A stretch of DNA of 64,000 nt from Tetradesmus obliquus (lineage: Eukaryota; Chlorophyta; Chlorophyceae; Sphaeropleales; Scenedesmaceae). Shown here piece after piece: positions 31,374-43,746 of this stretch. Below the pieces are notes generated by a model. The model did not search any database, had not been told where the DNA came from, and saw only the letters and a list, made by a program, of their open reading frames with translations. How positions within the stretch are numbered: position 1 is the stretch's first letter; the number at the start of each line of letters is the position of its first letter. The stretch covers positions 7,485,001-7,549,000 of the forward strand of contig CP126194.1 in the NCBI GenBank assembly GCA_030272155.1, written 5' to 3'. The translations under genes were made by a program, and so were the position numbers.

Positions 31374-34300
31374 ATGGCTGCTGCTGCTGCTGTTGCTGCT
31401 GCTCTCTGTGCTGTGCCCCCGCTGCCCCTGCTGCTGCTGCCAGGCAAGCTGAGCATCAGAGGCAACCAGGTGCTGGAGGATGGCAAGCCAATCACAATGC
31501 ATGGCATCAACTATTTCGGTGAGCTTTTGTTCTGCACCTTTCATCTGCTGCCACGCAGCTTGCTGCACCTCAGGCTTGCAGTTGCAGCAGCGCAAGCATC
31601 TGAACCAGTCACTGGCAGCAGAGCATGTACTTGCAAATGCCCTGGCATGCAAAGGCTGTAGTTGCGACGCTCTTTGTCGGAGGAGGTTGGTGCGTAAGTG
31701 GCCTTTGTGGGGTTGTCAGCCAGCGCAGCGCACCAGGCCCTCACTCAAGGGTGCCAGGCCCCACCTCAGATTGTGATGTGTGGTAGCTTCGTGGCAACAG
31801 AACGGCGACGCATCCACTGCTGAAACGGCATCATTGTTTGCCGCTTGTGTTGCTGCCTGCTGCTTTTCAGGGTTCAACAATGCTCAGACCATGGTTGATG
31901 GGCTGTGGGCAGGTGCGGCGCTGCATGCAGCATGCAGCAAGGCACGGCAGCAGCAAGCAGTTGAAGAGCTTCAGCCACCATGCCACGCTTGAAGCGTGCC
32001 GTAACAGCGAGCAGCTAGTGCAATCAAAGAGATGGCATCATCCCTGTGCCGCATTGCCTGCAGCAGCGCAGCAAGGAAGTGCAAGCCTGGCTCATCTGAA
32101 TGGTCTTGCTGAACCCCAGCTTCACCAGCGGTGCACTAGTTGGCATGTGGTTTGGACACACCCATTTGACTCTGATACTGCTTTGCAATGCAGCGTGTTT
32201 GGCTGCCGCCTGCCTTTTGCTGCTGCCTGCAGGCAAGACCAGTCTCACCAAGGACTTCAGCACGCAGGTGTGCGGCTTACAGGAGCAATAGCATTAGTGC
32301 AGGCGTTGCTGTTACAGCTTAGGGAGACGTGTAACCCATACAATGTATGCTGTGGGGCTGTTTTAACACAAGCAGCAGAGCAGGCACTGCCAGCAGACTC
32401 ACCTGAGCCGGCTCCAAGTCCAAGCCGCTGATTCACAATCGTAATAAAGTGCACTGCCGTGTATTCTGTCTGTGTTGCTGCCTGCAGGTGTACCGCCAGC
32501 AGCTGCTGGGGTTCAATGCAGTGAGGCTGCCCTTCAGGTGCGCAGCACAAAAAAAAACGGCTATACATGCAGTGATAGGGGCCAACATGAGGCTGCCAAA
32601 AGCAGTCTCTAGCTTTGCTTGATCCGCTGCCTCTGCCACACAGCAGATTGGAAACACGCCAGTAAAACAGGTGGGCGCAACATGTCAAGATCGCTGTGTA
32701 GCCAGCACGGCATCAGCGGCAGGCTGTAGCTCTGCTCACCAAATTACATGTTCACTGCTGCTGCTGCTGCTGCTGCTGCAGCTTCAGGGACTTCAACCTG
32801 CCGGGCAGGACGGACTACAACTGGTGCACGCCAGCCAGCGAGGACGACATACGCAAGAGCGTCACGCCGCCAGGTGGGGAGCTGGCGAGGGTGCTGCGCT
32901 GGCCTGGCTTCAATCAATTAGTGCAGCCTCCCGTGCCTGCTAGCCAGGCGCTAGGTTGCAGCAGCAGCGGGTTCGCAGTGCAGTCAGTGTAATTTGTTTT
33001 CCTCAAGGCTAACTGCGCTGCGCTCAGGCTGCGCTCAGGCTGCGGTGCGAGCGCTCAGGCCAGACACTGGCATTTTGCTGCTGCCTTCACTGTGCATGCA
33101 CTCCCAGGTGTGGACCCGTATGCCAAGCCGCTGCCCAAGCCGCGCGTGGCGCTGACGGTCGGCAACGGGCAGTGCAACCTGGGCATGCCCAACAACGTGT
33201 TTGACCGCTTCCTGTGGGTCATCAACCTGTACGCGCGGGCAGGCTTCAAAGTGGTCATCGACAACCAGTGAGTGGCCCTGCAGCAGCAGCAGCAGCAGCG
33301 CTGTGCTGCACATTCAAAACGTTCATTGTTGTGCTGCAGCTGCCAGGTGTGGTGCAGGCAGGCTTGCTGTGTGCTGTGCTGCAGTTTGCGTCTTACATTT
33401 GGCTCGGACAGCTGACAGCGCCTACAGCTTTTTTTATTTGGCAGACTACTGCTGTGACACCAAGGGCTAACGGTATTGCTTGAGCTCTATGTAAACAAGT
33501 GTCATGGTGCGTTGCTGCCGCCTTGCCAATGCAGCGTGTGGCTGGAGGACCCCACTGCATATGAGGACCCTGATGACTGGGTGGCAGGCTGGACGCGCCT
33601 GGCAGCAGCAATCAACAAGGTGGGCAGCGCAGGCAGCGCCTGCCAGGGCTTGCCTATCTCACCATGCGCGGGACACTGTCCGCATAGCTGATGGGCTTGT
33701 AAATGTGGAGACGGTCATGGTTGAGCAGCTGCAGTTCTGCATTTCTGTATTGTGCTAAAAGCTGGCCGGGCACGGCTTTGCGGCCTGGCGCGTGCAGCTT
33801 CCCACGCCACAGGTTGTGCCAGTGACAGCCACTGAGTGGCTGTCCGTCATACGACTGCTCTATGACTGCTGCTTGACTGTCATGTGACCGCCATGTGCCG
33901 AATGTTTGACTGGCCGTTCAACTGCCCTTCAACTGCCGCCCTGCAGGACCCTGTGTCGCGCGGCGTGGTGATGTATGACCTGGTCAACGAGCCAGACAAC
34001 AAGAAGATCTTCTGGAGGGTGAGGGGGGCCCGGCGCCAGACATTGAAGCAGCGACACAGGGCGGTGTCGCTTTGAACTAGGGTGCAGTTTGTGCATTGAC
34101 CTGAGGCTTTGCACTGTAGCCACACACAGGCAGCTGCGGCCTCAACCTGTGCTGCTGCTAACAGCAATTATGTGGTGGGCCAGTGCATGTTTGGTGGTGC
34201 AGCCACAGCATTTTGCAGCCGCTTGCTCGACTGCCGAGCAGCACGTGACTTGGCTGCATGCACGCTTGTGCGTGCTGTGCAGGCTCGCGGCGGGCGTCCC

Positions 34301-36890
34301 TCCCTGGCCACCTTGTACGTGCGCGCCATGGACTCTATCTACAAGGTGCAGCCGGACGCCATCTTCGTGCTCGAGGTGAGCCACTTATTATTCCTGCTAT
34401 GTACGCACATTAATGCCTGCTACGGCACACACAGAAATGCCCGCCACAGCACAACTGCGACTGGCATAGGGCGGCTGTGAAAGGCTAGACCATTAATGCG
34501 CAAGGCCGGCAGGAGATACAGAGGCAGTGTTTGGTGCTGACTGTGTGGTGCAGCTGGCTGGCGTAGTAGCATTAAGATGCTCTTCCCAACCGGCACTCTG
34601 TCAAGTCGAGGCAGTGAACCAGGAGCCCAGTGTCAAGGCATGTGTCACTTGCATCTGTGTGTAGTTTTCGATGGCAGCAATGAGGTCCCGTCATAATAAA
34701 ACTTACCGTGTGTACGGTGTGCTGTGCGCAGGGTACCGGCCAGATCACGTATGCCATCCCCTCCGGTGACGGCTTTGTGACGGACGCGGGCGTCATCAAC
34801 AGCTTTAAGACACAGGTCATGAAGACTAGCCGCTACGAGATCACAGGTGGGGCTGCTGCTGCTGTGCAGCTGCAGTGCGAGTCATGTCAGCGTAAAGGCA
34901 TGGAACTGCAAGAACAGCTCAAGTTGTTCCAACGACCAGAGCACACACAGCAGCTCACACACGAATCAACAAGCGTGAACTTGCTCTACTGCAATGTAGC
35001 ATGTGTCTGCGCTTGAAGCATGACGCCTGCGCTGTGCATGTTAATGATCTGCTGCTGCTGCTGCCGCCGCCTGCCAGGCATCGAGGACCCCAACTTCTTC
35101 TTCAAGGCGCTGCTGGCCAAGCCGTATGCGCAGAACGTGATCTGGGGGCCGCACTTCTACGCGCAGAGCGTGATCCCCTTTGCACTGCCGAAGCGCTTCA
35201 TGACGGTGCGGCGCTGCTGCCGCCACTGTGCAAAGCATGCTCTTGTACCTCAAATGTTTTAACCAAAGCAGTGTTGGGTGTCACTGAAGCTATCATTGAG
35301 CGACAGTGGTGTGCGTGGCAGCTTTCAGGCAGCATGTATGTGCAGCCTGCCTGCACAGCTTGCTGCTGCGTGGCACGCACGATGATGCAGAACATTCACC
35401 CGGATGCAACACCTGCACCTGCAGCCCATTTGCTTAAATTCTCTGAGCAAATTTCCTGCTGCTGCTGCTGCCACAATGTCCCACTGCAGCCGCCCGGGCT
35501 GTTCAAGCGCATGTCTGACTCCTTTGGCTACCTCACCACCAAGGGCTACTGCAGCGGCGGCAAGTGCCTCAAGTGGCCCGTGCTCATGGGCGAGTTCAGC
35601 GCGCCACACGCAAGTACGGCCTCGCTATGTTTCGTTTTTTATTTGTTGCTGCACGGCCGTGCAGGGGTTCAGCTGTCGCTCTTGGCAGCGAGCCGCTGCC
35701 TCTGACGCTGCTGCCATGCTAGCAGGTCATGCTGTTGTTCAAACCATTGATAGCAGCCGCGTCTTGATTGCTTAGTTGCGTCAAGTGCCTCAAGTGGCAA
35801 GTGCTCATGGGGAAATTCAGCGCGCCACACGCAGGTCAGGTTTCCTGTGCGGCTGTTTTTTTTGGCTGCAAGGCCGCGTGGACGTCATGCTATCGCCCTT
35901 GGCAGCAAGCCGCTGCCTCACTGCTGCCTCTTCCGCTGCTGTCATGCTAGCAGATGATGCTGTTGTTCAAATCAGCAAAAGCAGCTGCGTCTTGTTTGGC
36001 TTGCTGTTGCACAGGTGCCCCTGGGGACTGTGCCACCACACGCAGGTCAGGATGCAAATCACTGGGCTGCAAAAGCCATGCTGCTGACCTTGGCAGCAAG
36101 CCGCTGCCTCCATGCCGCTGCCTTGCTGCTGCCTTTGAATTCGCTGTTATGCAAGCAGTGAGGAAGCTGTTCAATTTACCTCAACTAAGCAGGCGCCTCT
36201 TGATTGGCTGCCTGCTGCGCAGGCGCCCCTGGGGATTATGCCACCATGGACGGCCTGGTGCAGTACTTCAACAATGCAGGGGCGGGCAATGATGGCCGCC
36301 ACATACCCATCAGCAACTGGTTCTTCTGGGCCTGGAATGACAACACGCCAGGTGCGGCTGAGGCTGGAGCTACATGTGGGGCAGTGCACGCTACGCAGTT
36401 TCAACCATATGCATGCCAGCTGCTGCTGGACACTGCGGCACCAGCCACACATGCTGCTTACAGCTGCAGCCTGTGCTTGCTGTGATCACTGTGAGGCTTG
36501 TGGGCACTGGCAGTGGATGCATCCCGCAGCTGCAGCTTGCCAGCTGCTATTGAAGGCTGTTGCGGTGGCTGCATACTGTGCGTGTATGTGCCTAGCACTC
36601 TCACTGCAAGCACACTGTGCTCAGGAATTTCAAAGCACTGCTAGCAGACCCTGTTGCTGGGCACTTGTGAGCGCAGGTAGCAGCTGCTGCCAGTAGCTGA
36701 CTTGTCATGAAGCTGTATAGAGCACTGCACACCACTTGTTGCATTGCATGCTAACACTTACAGCTGTGCCCCTGCTGGCTGTGTGCATGCAGACACCAAT
36801 GGCGGCATTGTCAAGTCGGACTGGGCCTCCATAGACTGGTCAAAGGTCAACTGGCTGCGCAAGATTGGGCTGAGGCCATGGTACCTGTGA
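31374..36890 (+). CDS. Secreted glycoside hydrolase family 5 (cellulase-type)
   Basis: Fourteen exons with consistent phases: 31374-31518, 31871-31912, 32233-32267, 32488-32537, 32782-32873, 33108-33267, 33535-33619, 33947-34018, 34283-34375, 34732-34846, 35078-35205, 35490-35613, 36223-36351, 36793-36890; 1368 nt, 455 aa. An Ala/Leu-rich signal peptide comes first, then GKPITMHGINYFG, VRLPF, a VVIDN strand, YDLVNEPD with the acid/base Glu, GPHFYAQSVIP, VLMGEFSAPH with the nucleophile Glu, and WFFWAWNDNT. The Asn-Glu-Pro motif and the later Glu after a hydrophobic strand are the two GH5 catalytic positions. It probably hydrolyses beta-1,4-glucan or mannan outside the cell; subfamily unclear. 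At exon 5, CAG occurs at 32779-32781 and again six bases on, so LPFSFRDF and LPFRDF are both possible. The intron before exon 13 is unusual (see repeat). Confidence 0.88.
35569..36222 (+). repeat. Triplicated GH5 intron with exon edges
   Basis: The end of exon 12 (KCLKWPVLMGEFSAPH and donor), the following intron and the start of exon 13 occur in three tandem versions with breaks near 35775 and 36010. Shared intron words are ttggcagc(g/a)agccgctgcctc and tgttgttcaaa. Copy 2 repeats the exon end as KCLKWQVLMGKFSAPHAG, with the catalytic Glu replaced by Lys. Copy 3 (36016 on) fuses an exon 13 start (APGDCAT) to the exon 12 end-plus-donor (cacacgcaggtcagg), giving a possible 33-nt exon with both splice sites. 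Confidence 0.88.
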
Positions 36891-39800
36891 ACTGCCTTTT
36901 CACACGGTGAGCTTGGGGACGCCGGGCTGTGAACTTTTTGGGGTGTAGCAGGTGAAGCAGCAGTTTGTGCTCAGGCCCTGCAGGTGTAGGAAGGGGAATG
37001 GTTACAAAGTATGGCCGGGCCGCAAGTGCTACTACGGGTTTGTGTTACGCAGGAGTCGCACAGTTGCTTGTGCGGCTTCTGCATATCACCTTTTTTAATC
37101 TGCGCATATACGCACTCGCATTCCAGCATGTGTTGCCTAAGCTTGGCTGGTTGGGGCGGTGGCCCAGGCTAATGCAGAGAAAGCAGCAAGCTCTGTGGCT
37201 GGTTGCGTGAGTGCCGAGGCTTAGAGTGAAGAGAACTGGTGGAAGTGAAACCCAATGAGTTTGCTACTGCCGTGGTGGGCTTGGTCACCTTTTGTGCACC
37301 ATACGGAACATCGGTTGCGGGAACACAGTGTCCTAGGAATGGAGGTATGGAGGCACCTTGCCAGGGCACACGGGGGCACCATAGCCATGTTGCTGACTAC
37401 GTGCTGCAGCATGCTGCTAACCGTGCCTTTGACGATGTTTTGGGCTGTGTCCTACTTTGGGCTGCACCTGTTGACAGGAGGCATTGCATCTGGGTGCATG
37501 TAAGCAGTCCAGCACTCAACCTGGGGGCTGTTTGTGGATAGAGCAGCGCCATATGCCACATGCATGCGCCTTATGGTGTGTGGTGACGCAGCAGGGGCGT
37601 TGATAGTGACTTTTGGAAGGGTCGCTGCTGACAAGCAGCACCAGCTGCAGCAGCAATGCTGCGCCGCGGTTTTACGTGTGAATGTAGGGTTTGGCCGCAG
37701 GCTTGCCTGGCAGGCGGTTCTTGCCCTGTTGTAGGTGTCGTGCAGCTGCGCAACGGAGTGGGCAGGGCTAGCACCCCACCGGTTGCCGAAACACAGCGGC
37801 TGCCAGCCAGCCAAAGTTTGTCTGTAAGCGCAAGTTGACGCAGCATGTGCCTCACCACTGATAGCCTGGCGCCCGGCTGCTCACACCCATCATCATGATG
37901 CGTGATACAACTTTTGTATTACAACGTTCACGGCCTACAAAACATGTTATGTGACTCACATATGCTGTGACAGCCTTTCACACTAAGAGCGTGTAATGTC
38001 AACTGTATGGCAGCCTGCTGAGCTGAGCGCTTGCAGAACAGGCTGGACTTCAACCTGAAGCTATGCAAGGGATTTCTGCTGCGAAGCGCAGACAAGGATT
38101 TCCATCACGATTTGTGTGTTACATGACGGCAACACCGCCCTTTTTCAGCCAATGGCAGGCTCATTGGGCAACCACTCAGTGATTCAGTGAATCCACTGAC
38201 CAACAGCAGGAGTTGGCCGGTTGTCACAAGGACTCTAGCTTACTGACAAGCTGCACCACGGCATTTAAATCAAGCTTTTGAACCTGACATCCGTCAGATC
38301 ACAGCAACACTAGACAACGACACACCCGTGCCAGCTGTTCGACAGCTGCAGTTCACATGCTAGCAGGGCGCTAGCGCCACAGCGCTGTGCATACAGCTGC
38401 CATAAATATGATTGCCAGGCACAAAAGCCAGCAACCTCGCAACCCCTGGGGTTGCTAACAGCACATATTGACGCTTTTTCTCATACAAGCACCGGCCGCG
38501 GCGTTCATGGCACTGCCGCCTACAAGGCCTGCTGCAAATGGCCCCGGCAAGTACTGGCAGTTCAACTTCAACCAGAGTGCACAGACGAGCGCCTTTGCAA
38601 TGCAGCAGCAGCCACGAGTGTGACTGTACAAGGTACGGCTGCCACGCCCCCGTGCTCACTGCTGCAGCTGCAGCAGCTAGCGTGCTGAGTACGGGGCCGC
38701 CGCACCGCCGCTAAGCAGCCTGCAATGAATATACTCCTCAGCCACACCGATCAAAGGCATGCAGCTGAGCACGCCCTGAGTGCCAACAACATCTGCAGCC
38801 TGTTGCAGAGGTACGAAAGCAAACGGCTGAGGACACAAAACTCCTGCCTAAACTTCCGGAAAAGAGAATGAGGCGCAGAAATACGCAGCACCTGTGCAGT
38901 AAGCAGTACTACATAGCACAGCGTGGGCACAGCGGCACTACGCATGCCAAATGCGCAGCTTGCTGAAATGCCGATGAGCAGTCATCAGTGAGGTGGGCGC
39001 TCTCATCCACCTCATCCCGCCACTGAGATGTGCAGCTCTTCCAAAAGCGATGCACACAACTGAACAGCAGAAATGACAGCAACACATGCCTGCAATGTGG
39101 GCGATCAATGCCACAGCCCGCTCACGTAGTGTTATGTTCTGAGCAGCGACAGCCTGCGTGCCCTAATGTGATCTCCATCACTTTGTGATGACATCACTAC
39201 ATGACGGCTCTAGCTAGCGCACCCTATAAGCGCAGCAATTAAGGCCGCCTGCCAAATTCAAGCACACAAGCTCTGGCCGCAGTTCGAATGTTGGAATATT
39301 GTGCTGTCACAGCTGTCAAGCTGCTTTTGTGTCGCACCCCTGCTTGTAGATATATGCAGGCTTCTTCCCACAACAGCCGTCAACTCAATAGATGACAACG
39401 CCAATGCCAGCTACACTGCAAGCATGACTGTAAAGCTGCCCTGCATCACTGCACATCTGCCGCAACCTGTTGCTGCCAAACCACGCCAACGTCACAGGAG
39501 GACACTATGTACACCGGCACTGCACAACCCCACACACAGATACGCGGCGCAACTACTGTTGCCACACCAGCAGCCGCACCACTTGGTCGAGGTCCAAACA
39601 GCTGCCCCACACTGACAGCCATGCTGTACAATGCCATGTTGCATTCCATGAGTTGAGCACATGGTTGGTGCCACGCCGCTGCCTTTGCCACATCATCCTA
39701 TAGCTCAGCCCAGCCGTCGATTTGGGCGCAGCTGCAGCTGCAACCCATCAGCGGCACCCTGCAGCCGCTGTTTGAACACCGACACACTCCACCCACCCCT

Positions 39801-41223
39801 GAAAGGTGTTGTAGCCACACATGTTGTAAGCGACGGCTTGCCACGCACTGTAATCGACCAGGTAAATAAAACACGCCAAAGGCATCCGCAGGACGAGTCG
39901 AGGCAGGATTGAGATCACAGTAGCACCTCACAGGCAGTCTCCAAAACAGCACCACAGACAATACTGCAGCAAGATGTTCTGCATTTGCAACATACGCTAA
40001 TGGTGGTGCTTACACAAGAGAGCAACATGTGCAACATCTGGAACGAATGCTGATAGACGAGAGCCTGCTGCATGGTTAAGACATCAGCTGCTATGCTGAG
40101 GAGTAACAGCGTCTCACACTGCACAGGCAGCAGCTGCAGCAGCCCGCGCCAGCCAGTTGCCGCCCAGGCAGCGGTAAACACGCAACAGTGTTTACACTGA
40201 CCTAGTCGGATGTATCAATAGCCTGCTTGCATGCAAATGATTGTAGTACCACTGTCAGTACATGCCAAGCAGCTGTTGCTGCCCTCTCAACGAGGGTAGA
40301 TGCGACCCAATGCGTAGTACACCACAGCATGCCAGCAAAGGCCTCAAACAATGAGAGGCGCAGCCGTGCATGCGCCCACCTCACCACCAACAGCACTGTA
40401 CAACACGCAATGTAAGTATCCGAAGAAGCAGTACCTGATTCTGCTGACAGCAAACTCAATGCGCATATAATAAAACAACACCGGTTGCTTCTGCGAGGCT
40501 TTCCAAGATAAGACAGATGACAGCAGCTCAAGAACTTTGCCAATACTAAGGGGCGGCTGAGCACTGGCGCGACTGTTGCGACTTCTGAGCGCCAGCAGCA
40601 ATGTGCAGTAGCAGGCCAGAACGCCTCAGTCGCTGTCAAGTATTGATATTACACAGATCGGCGCCATATTTCCCAAAGGTTGTGATGCGGCGTGCATGGC
40701 GGCGTGCGCGTGGCTCCTATGCGCCTAATCATCTTCTGCATCCTGCAGCGCCCAATGCGCAGCATCACTGACTGAGACAGCCACGTGTTGGGCACAGCAG
40801 CAGCAGCGGCAGCAGTAGCGGCAGCAGCGACGGCGGTGGCGGCAGCAGCGAGTAAGCATCATGGCTGGCAGAACACGACTGACATGATCGAGTCACCATG
40901 TTCCTGCAACTGCACGCAAGGCTTTCGGCAGCAATCAGCTGACCCAGGTGCTGCTGCTGCACCAAGCTACAGAAGACAGCTGCAGCCCCACCCTAAATCC
41001 CTCCCAAGCAAAGCAGGCTTCTCACATGGCTGCACTGCTGCACTGTATACACATCTGACTGTTGTCACATTCTGATGCAAACACCAGCCTGGCTGCTTAA
41101 CCCCAGCTGGGCCAGACCACCCTCGTATGCCTGCTTCACCGCATACTATAATACCAGCAATCCCTGATGTGCACCACAGCACAGCTGTGCTACAAGCTGC
41201 CAGGCCACCCCAGATGTGCCAGC
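36891..41223. other. Gene-free region; GH5 3' UTR and intergenic DNA
   Basis: The first 0.6-1.1 kb is G/T-rich on the + strand and carries TGTAA at 37499, 37823 and 37992, so the GH5 transcript may end at one of these. From 38000 the sequence is A-richer. Apart from the relic at 38107-38173, no coding signal could be supported on either strand. Minus-strand TGTAA near 40188 might end the leucine-zipper transcript. Confidence 0.45.
38107..38173 (+). pseudogene. Coding relic, copy A (TICVLHDGNTA)
   Basis: About 75% identical over 67 bp to 49966-50033. The shared frame reads TICVLHDGNTALFQPMAG here and TIVVLHDGNTARCRAND there, and several differences are synonymous (gac/gat, ggc/ggg, acc/aca, cat/cac). 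This suggests both derive from a protein-coding repeat. The frame stops shortly after. The family is not recognised; a retroelement is possible. Confidence 0.4.
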
Positions 41224-43244
41224 TCACTCACTCTGGCAGATGTTGGGCATGAAGGGGTAGCTGGCCACTGCCAGCCGCGCCAGCTGCAGCCTGCTGAACA
41301 TGTTCCACACAGGAAAGGTGTGCGCGTGGCTCAGCTGGCTCATCGCGCCAAAGGCCGCGCTCATATCATTCAGCAGCTCCTGAAGCTTATCAGCCTCCTC
41401 CAGGCTGAGGCCTGTGGTGGAGCCCAGCCCAAACTCCTGCCAGGGCCGCACCCTGCTGCCGCTGCCGCTGCTGTTGGTGTTGGTGTTGCCGCAGCTGGTG
41501 TTGCCGCTGCTGGCGGCTGAGCTGCTGCTGGCACTGCCGGCCCGCGGCTGCAGGTGCTCCGGCAGCACACCCTGCTGCTGCTGCTGCTGCTGGTGGTGAG
41601 CGTCCTGCTGCAGGCCTATTGGCATCAATTGCTGCGTCTGCTGTTGCTGCTGCTGTAGATGTTGGTCATCACGTGGCAGGTGGTCCTGCCGGCCATGTTG
41701 CTGCTGCGGTGCGTCTGTCTGCATCGGTGCTGCTGCTGCTGCTGCTGCTGGTGTGTCTGGCGGCTTGCTGATGCTGCTGGTGCTAACACCCAGCGTGAGC
41801 CGGCCCATGCTGCTGCTGGCCACGTCAGCAGCCGCCAGCAGCTCCTTCACCTGCTGCGCCAGCTCCTGCGTGCGCTTGAAGTGCGGCGCGATCTTCTCCG
41901 CGTAGCAGGCCCATGCGTGGCTGACCTGCTGCATCTGATCAGGGGTTAGCTGCATCTCAGCCAGCACATCCGCCCAGTAGCTAGGTGGCGGGCTGGCCTT
42001 CTGCAGGGTGTCCAAGCTGTACAGGCACAGCCGCTGCACTGCCTTGAATGACACCATGCTCACCAGCATGATGTGCAGGCTGTACTCATCCACCACTTGA
42101 TCTAAGCTGGACACCAGAGCAGCCGGCTCACTGCTGCCGCCAGTGCCGCTGCCGCTGCTGCCGCTGCCGGCGCCAGCCTGCACCTGCTGCTGCTGCTGCT
42201 GCTCCTCGGGCGGCTGCGGTATGCCCAGCTGCTGCAGCTGCTTGCGCTTGGCGCCTTTCTGCCGCGCGGCTGCGGCGGCTGCTGCTGCTGCTGCCGCCTC
42301 GCGCGCCAGGCGGCGCTCCTCCCTGCCTAGATGGAATGACACGCGCATGACCAGCTCCCTGAACTGCATCAGCAGCTGCTCATTTGTTGAGGCCCGCACG
42401 CGCTGCACACACTCGGGCGTGATGACGTCACGCAGCACGCGTGCTGTGTAGGACTCCGGCTCCGGCTGTCCCGATGGGCTGCTGCGCACGTTGTGCATCA
42501 GGTTGTAGACCTGCGCGCAGTTGCAGCAAGTTCAGCAGGCCAGGCACATCAGATGCATGCCGGCGATGCCCGTGTCTGAAGAAGGCGGGACATGTGTGTG
42601 TAACAGGCTAGGGCAGCGAGCACAGGTAAGCAGCCGCAAGAGCAGCCATCAACTGCGTGTGCAGCAGGTTGCATGCAGCCAACGCACAACCTTTCACATG
42701 CATGTGCACAGCAGGCAGACAACATGTGCAGCAGCAGCACACACACACCGTCCCGCCTCACCTGCAAGTCTTGCGCCAGCACCTCCGCAATCTCCTCCGT
42801 CCTACCTCCTGCCACCCCTCTCACACACGCCATCCCGCCCCACCTGCAGGTCCTGCACCCTCCCCCTCCCGCGCCCACACCTCCGCAATCTCCCTGCCTC
42901 TGCGCTTCTCCCCACCCCTCCCACCTGCAGGTGCTGCACCTCTCCTCCAACCCCTCCCACCTGCAAGTCCTGCGCCAGCACCTCCACAATCTCCTACCTC
43001 CTGCCACCACTCTCACCTGCAGGTCCTGCCCCCCTTCCTCCACCCCCACACCACCCTACCCCACAGCCCCACCTGCAGGTCCTGCGCCAGCACCTCTGCA
43101 ATCTCCTCAGCGCAGCGCGCATCCACATCGGGCTGCAGCTCCACTGCCACTGCCGCCAGCGCAGAGAAGTGCAGGTTCTCTCCCAGCGTGCTGATGGACT
43201 TGAACAGCCACTGCTCACGCCTGCAGGGGTGTGTGTTTTGTGAC

Positions 43245-43287
<43 letters not shown>

Positions 43288-43746
43288 CAAGTGAACTGAG
43301 CTGGAGCCAGTTGCTGATGCAGAGAAGATGCTTGGTGTGTACGTGCAGCCAATTGCAGGTGCGCGGCAGGACACACAGGAGCGCCAGGAAGCAGGCAGAG
43401 GTTTGCAGGAACAGGCATGGCGTGTGCTGCTTCTCCTGCATACATATCAGCGTGGTGTTGCTGCTGCTGCTGCGCATGCCTGATAAGCATAGCATTTTAT
43501 GCCTGGTCCATGTGGCCTGGCCTTTGGCAGTGCCAGCTGGGTGTGGTGGCGTGCATCTGCAGCCACAGCAGCGCACCTCCTGAGGCTGCTGTTTTCCTCT
43601 GACAGTTGCCGCCATTCCTGCTGCTTGGCCAGCAGCTGCTGCTCAAGCAGCCCCACTCTACGAGAATAGTATCCTTTGATGCCTGCAGCTGCCAGGTCTC
43701 GGCTGGACATGCCGCAGACTGCAGCTCCAGGAGTGCTGCAGACCAA
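41224..43746 (-). CDS. Leucine-zipper protein, bZIP-like without a clear basic region
   Basis: Exons, 5'-3': 43746-43577, 43220-43073, 42510-41224; phases agree; 534 aa from Met 43746. Residues 22-56 (IKGYYSRRVGLLEQQLLA ... EWRQLSEENSSL) form a leucine-zipper-like coil of the type that follows a bZIP basic region, but the N-xx-A-xx-S/C-R signature is absent. Either an upstream exon is missed or DNA contact is lost. REQWLFKSISTLGENLHF and an acidic helix follow. The C-terminal 429 residues have two conserved-looking helical blocks (LHIMLVSMVSFKAVQRLCLY; YWADVLAEMQLTPDQMQQVS; LSLEEADKLQELLNDMSAAF) between poly-Ala, poly-Gln and Ser/Gly runs. Green-algal bZIP factors often carry long C-terminal helical regions, so a transcription regulator is likely but not proven. 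The 42511-43072 intron contains multiple copies of the preceding exon's end. Confidence 0.6.
42759..43110 (-). repeat. Six tandem copies of an exon end with its donor site
   Basis: The 3' end of exon 43220-43073 (sense GCGCAGGACCTGCAG then GTGGGG; protein EIAEVLAQDLQ) recurs along the next intron. On the + strand the block cacctgca(g/a)gtcctgcgccagcacctc appears near 42760, 42841, 42916, 42958, 43013 and 43070. The copies at 42760 and 42958 retain about 40 bp including EIAEVLAQDLQ or EIVEVLAQDLQ; the others keep only 15-20 bp. All six have a GT donor after CTGCAG or CTTGCAG. Confidence 0.88.
43240..43286 (-). repeat. (CTG)n tract before a leucine-zipper acceptor
   Basis: About 14 CAG units on the + strand, that is (CTG)n in the sense of the minus-strand gene, about 20 nt upstream of the acceptor of exon 43220-43073. 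Confidence 0.9.

Noticed and set aside
33765..33830. Extra GH5 exon (HGFAAWRV-like frame)
   Set aside because: Exons 33535-33619 and 33947-34018 join in phase and give the expected family sequence without it.
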